Part shown: in pieces, positions 13,285 to 15,386 of the stretch
Numbering within the stretch: the stretch's first letter is position 1
Layout: every line of letters begins with the position of its first letter
Assembly (NCBI GenBank): GCA_036444495.1
Contig: JAZGBC010000081.1
Location: 1 to 15,386 of the forward strand
DNA length: 15,386 bases
From: JAZGBC01 sp036444495
Lineage (GTDB): Bacteria > Pseudomonadota > Alphaproteobacteria > Kiloniellales > J153
Direction of reading: 5' to 3'
Position numbers and translations under genes: made by a program
The notes under the pieces: generated by a model
The model's database searches: none
The model's input: only the letters and a program-made list of their open reading frames with translations
What the model was told of the DNA's origin: nothing

Positions 13285-14205
13285 ATGCCTTTGGTGAACC
13301 CCATCGCCTATTCGGCGATATCGGAGACCCAGACGGGCCCCTCCCTGCGCAGCCCCGGCTTAGCGCAGAGGCTGGCCCTTCGCGATCCCACGCCGGAGAG
13401 GGAGGCCAGCAGCTTGGCCGTCACCACGGGCACACGGCTGTCATCGGAGGTTAAGGCCATGGCGCAAGCGTTTGCCAACACCCGGGACGGGGCGAGCCTC
13501 GTCCAGATCGCCAACCAGGCGCTCGACGAGATCGAAACAAACCTGGAGACCATGGAGGAACTCGCCGACGACGCGGATTCCGGGGATTATTCGGCACAGG
13601 AGCGCGCCATCCTGGACACCGAGTTCGCCGAGCTGCGCGACGAGAATGACAGCCTTGCCAACGAGACCGAGTTCAACGACATCAAGGTGCTCCTCGTCGA
13701 GACCTCGGAGGTCGTCTTCAAGGTCGGCACCGACAGCACGGACAGCGACGACATCACCCTGACCCTGCAAAGCGCCCTGGCCGAGGATCTGGCCTCGGGC
13801 CTGGAGAGCGATGAGCTGATCAGCACGTCGGGCGCGAGCAGCGCCGTCACGAACGTGGCCACCGCCCAGGTCCAGCTCGCGGACATCCGGGCTTCCTTCG
13901 ACGCCGTCAAAGTGCGCCTCGATAGTGCGGCGGAACGCCTCAAGCTGGACAGCCACACGTTCGAGGCGGCGAAAGACCTTCAGCTCAATAACGACGAGGC
14001 GATCGACCTCTCGCGCCTGGTGAGCGATCAGATTCTGAAGGACATTACCCCCACGCTTCTCGCCCGGGCCGTGCGAACCATGCAAGAGCTTCTGCGCAGC
14101 CCACGGCTCGCCACCACCACCACCACCACCACCACCAGCTCGGTGGAACCGGCGCCCACCACCCCCACGCAGTACGACGAGCCGGCACCAGCAACCTCGT
14201 CCTAA
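13285..14205 (+). CDS. Orphan divergent flagellin-like protein with Thr/Pro-rich tail
   Basis: The 306-residue protein reads as a divergent flagellin. Residues 42-120 follow the flagellin N-domain: LSSEVKAMAQAFANTRDGAS corresponds to LSSxIxxLxQAxRNANDGIS, then LVQIANQALDEIETNLETME and ERAILDTEFAELRDENDSLA up to TEFNDIKVL. Residues 195-270 follow the C-domain: VQLADIRASFDAVKVRLDSA, then SDQILKDITPTLLARAV and MQELLRSP. The usual MxxINTN start is missing and the first 40 residues are odd. After the C-domain, where flagellins stop, comes a tail of eight threonines, then SSVEPAPTTPTQYDEPAPAT. ATG 13285 has no Shine-Dalgarno; GGAGG at 13446-13450 precedes ATG 13459, but flagellin similarity begins before that codon, so I keep the longer form. 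No flagellar genes are near, so filament, surface or non-motility roles remain open. Confidence 0.8.
   Translation: MPLVNPIAYSAISETQTGPSLRSPGLAQRLALRDPTPEREASSLAVTTGTRLSSEVKAMAQAFANTRDGASLVQIANQALDEIETNLETMEELADDADSGDYSAQERAILDTEFAELRDENDSLANETEFNDIKVLLVETSEVVFKVGTDSTDSDDITLTLQSALAEDLASGLESDELISTSGASSAVTNVATAQVQLADIRASFDAVKVRLDSAAERLKLDSHTFEAAKDLQLNNDEAIDLSRLVSDQILKDITPTLLARAVRTMQELLRSPRLATTTTTTTTSSVEPAPTTPTQYDEPAPATSS
14111..14137 (+). repeat. Trinucleotide microsatellite coding polythreonine
   Basis: Nine perfect CCA units lie in tandem; in the reading frame they give eight identical ACC codons (14113-14136), coding eight threonines. Change in unit number would keep the frame and alter only tail length. 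Confidence 0.9.
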
Positions 14206-14276
14206 GTTCCGTTCCTGGAGGGTCATTTCCGACCACCGCGCTAAGGCTTGACGAAGCCCTGGTGGAGGGAGATTTT

Positions 14277-15386
14277 ATGGCCGGAGCCGCGCCGGCGCGC
14301 GGCTCATGCGTGAAGAACAGGACCGACCGCCTCGACCCGCCCATGATCCCGACACGACGGAGCTTTCTCCTTGGCGCGGCAGCGCTTGGATCCTTGGCGT
14401 TGGCCGCTTGCGCCCGCCTGGGCCCGCGCTTCGGCCAGCCGCCCGCACCTCCGGGCCCGCCCTGGCTGTCCGAGCACGGCTGGGATCATCCGCTGACGGG
14501 CAGGATATGGCGTCCCACCGGGCGCCGTTTCGTCGAGGCGGGCGAGGCACTGGACCAGCTCGCCAAGGCAGATTTCGTCATGCTGGGCGAGAAGCACGAC
14601 AATCCGGACCACCACCGCCTGCAGGCCTGGACCATCGCGGCGCTGGCCGCGCGCGGACGCCGGCCCGCGGCCGCCTTCGAAATGCTGTCGGCCGACCAGG
14701 AGGCCGCGCTCGAAACCTATCTGGCCGCCCACCCGGGCGACGCCTCGGGCCTGGGGGCGGCCGTCGACTGGGACAAGAGCGGCTGGCCCGCCTGGGATAC
14801 CTATGCAGCGGTGTTCCAGGCCGCGCTCGATGCCGGCGCGCCGATTCTGGCCGCCAATCTGGCGCGCAGCACCATTCAGGACGTGGCCAAGCAGGGCCTG
14901 AAAGCGCTGGGTTCCGGGCGCATCGGCCGGCTGGGACTCGACCAGGCCATGCCGGATGCCCTGCAATCGATGATGCGCCAAGAGATCATAGAGGGCCACT
15001 GCGACCAGCTGCCCGCCACCATGATCGAGCCCATGGTGCGCGCCATGACCGCGCGTGACGCCCACATGGCCGACGTGCTCATTGCGGGCGCGGGGCGGCC
15101 CGGGCGCAACGGCGCCGTGCTGATCACCGGCACGGGCCACGCGCGGGATGACCACGGGGTGCCGTTCCACCTGCGCCGCCTGGCCCCCGAGGCCCGGGTC
15201 GTCAGCCTGGGCTTCCTGGAGGTCGACGATCTTGACGAGGACCCGGCGGCCTACGCGGCCCATTTCGGCGCCGAGGACCTGCCCTTCGATCTGGTCTGGT
15301 TCACGCCGCTCGCCGAGCGCGACGACCCCTGCGCCGCCTTCGCCGAGCAACTGCGCCGGGCCAAGGAGCGGCACAAGAAGGAAAGG
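14277..15386 (+). CDS. ChaN-family haem-binding-type lipoprotein, 3' end cut
   Basis: The frame is open to the window edge, giving 370 residues without a stop. A twin-arginine motif (TRRSFLLG) and hydrophobic stretch end in a lipobox LAAC (Cys45), so the product is probably a Tat-exported lipoprotein. The mature part matches the ChaN/PF04187 family, whose Campylobacter member binds haem between two subunits: VMLGEKHDNPDHHRLQ holds the conserved GExHDxxxHxxxQ pattern, followed by AAFEMLSADQ, a KSGWPAWDTYAAVF segment and ITGTGHARDDHGVP. ATG 14277 has GGAGG 8 nt upstream; ATG 14343, 22 codons later, directly precedes the Tat motif but has no ribosome binding site. The actual start therefore may be either; I give the first. 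Iron or haem handling is inferred from family only. Confidence 0.88.
   Translation, partial: MAGAAPARGSCVKNRTDRLDPPMIPTRRSFLLGAAALGSLALAACARLGPRFGQPPAPPGPPWLSEHGWDHPLTGRIWRPTGRRFVEAGEALDQLAKADFVMLGEKHDNPDHHRLQAWTIAALAARGRRPAAAFEMLSADQEAALETYLAAHPGDASGLGAAVDWDKSGWPAWDTYAAVFQAALDAGAPILAANLARSTIQDVAKQGLKALGSGRIGRLGLDQAMPDALQSMMRQEIIEGHCDQLPATMIEPMVRAMTARDAHMADVLIAGAGRPGRNGAVLITGTGHARDDHGVPFHLRRLAPEARVVSLGFLEVDDLDEDPAAYAAHFGAEDLPFDLVWFTPLAERDDPCAAFAEQLRRAKERHKKER

Noticed and set aside
12849..13304. Minus-strand open frame across the tRNA gene
   Set aside because: It runs through the tRNA on the opposite strand, and its residues reflect the tRNA and the AT-rich gap instead of a protein.
13441..14226. 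Long minus-strand frame opposite the flagellin-like gene with poly-Gly
   Set aside because: The glycine tract is the reverse of the ACC repeat, and the plus-strand frame has recognisable flagellin motifs.
4255..15386. CRISPR array, transposon ends or long dispersed repeats
   Set aside because: No regularly spaced repeats and no terminal inverted repeats with target duplications were seen; all repeats found are short and local.

Overview
The window is GC-rich chromosomal DNA. Gene content, codon use and family types (short NAD kinase, GcvA-type LysR next to a DUF1127 gene, AbrB/DUF-type membrane protein, C40 peptidase with two SH3-like domains) suggest a free-living alphaproteobacterium, most likely Rhodospirillales-like. 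This placement is inferred from gene types, not from a marker gene. I read sixteen protein genes (the first and last cut by the window edges) and one tRNA. Apart from the toxin-antitoxin locus there are no mobile genes: no transposase, integrase, phage gene or CRISPR array.

Left part (1-4280): the tail of an unrecognised protein with a CxxC pair; a C40 (NlpC/P60) cell-wall peptidase; a small membrane-anchored protein on the minus strand; moaA (first step of molybdopterin synthesis), convergent with a small exported protein; and NAD kinase behind a readable sigma-70-type promoter.

Middle (4280-8880): a minus-strand higB-higA toxin-antitoxin operon with two operator-like repeats that bracket its promoter. 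The toxin gene is strikingly AT-rich against its surroundings. Then a DUF1127 gene diverges from a GcvA/VtlR-type LysR regulator, with a 27-bp palindrome just before the LysR start. An argE-like M20 deacylase follows, overlapping by 4 nt a TTG-started AbrB-family membrane protein.

Right part (8880-12650): a group of exported or redox proteins. A PQQ-dependent sugar dehydrogenase-type propeller diverges from a periplasmic cytochrome c, a plausible electron donor/acceptor pair. An SDR dehydrogenase and a secreted seven-bladed YVTN propeller follow. Their joint role in periplasmic oxidation of an alcohol or sugar is inference.

Far right (12650-15386): tRNA-Leu(UAA), a 333-nt gene-free stretch that turns AT-rich, an orphan divergent flagellin-like protein with a polythreonine/proline tail encoded by a perfect ACC microsatellite, and the start of a Tat-type ChaN-family lipoprotein running off the edge. 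The flagellin-like gene, standing alone with no flagellar neighbours, is the least ordinary item in the window. I did not find a clearly new multi-gene system.
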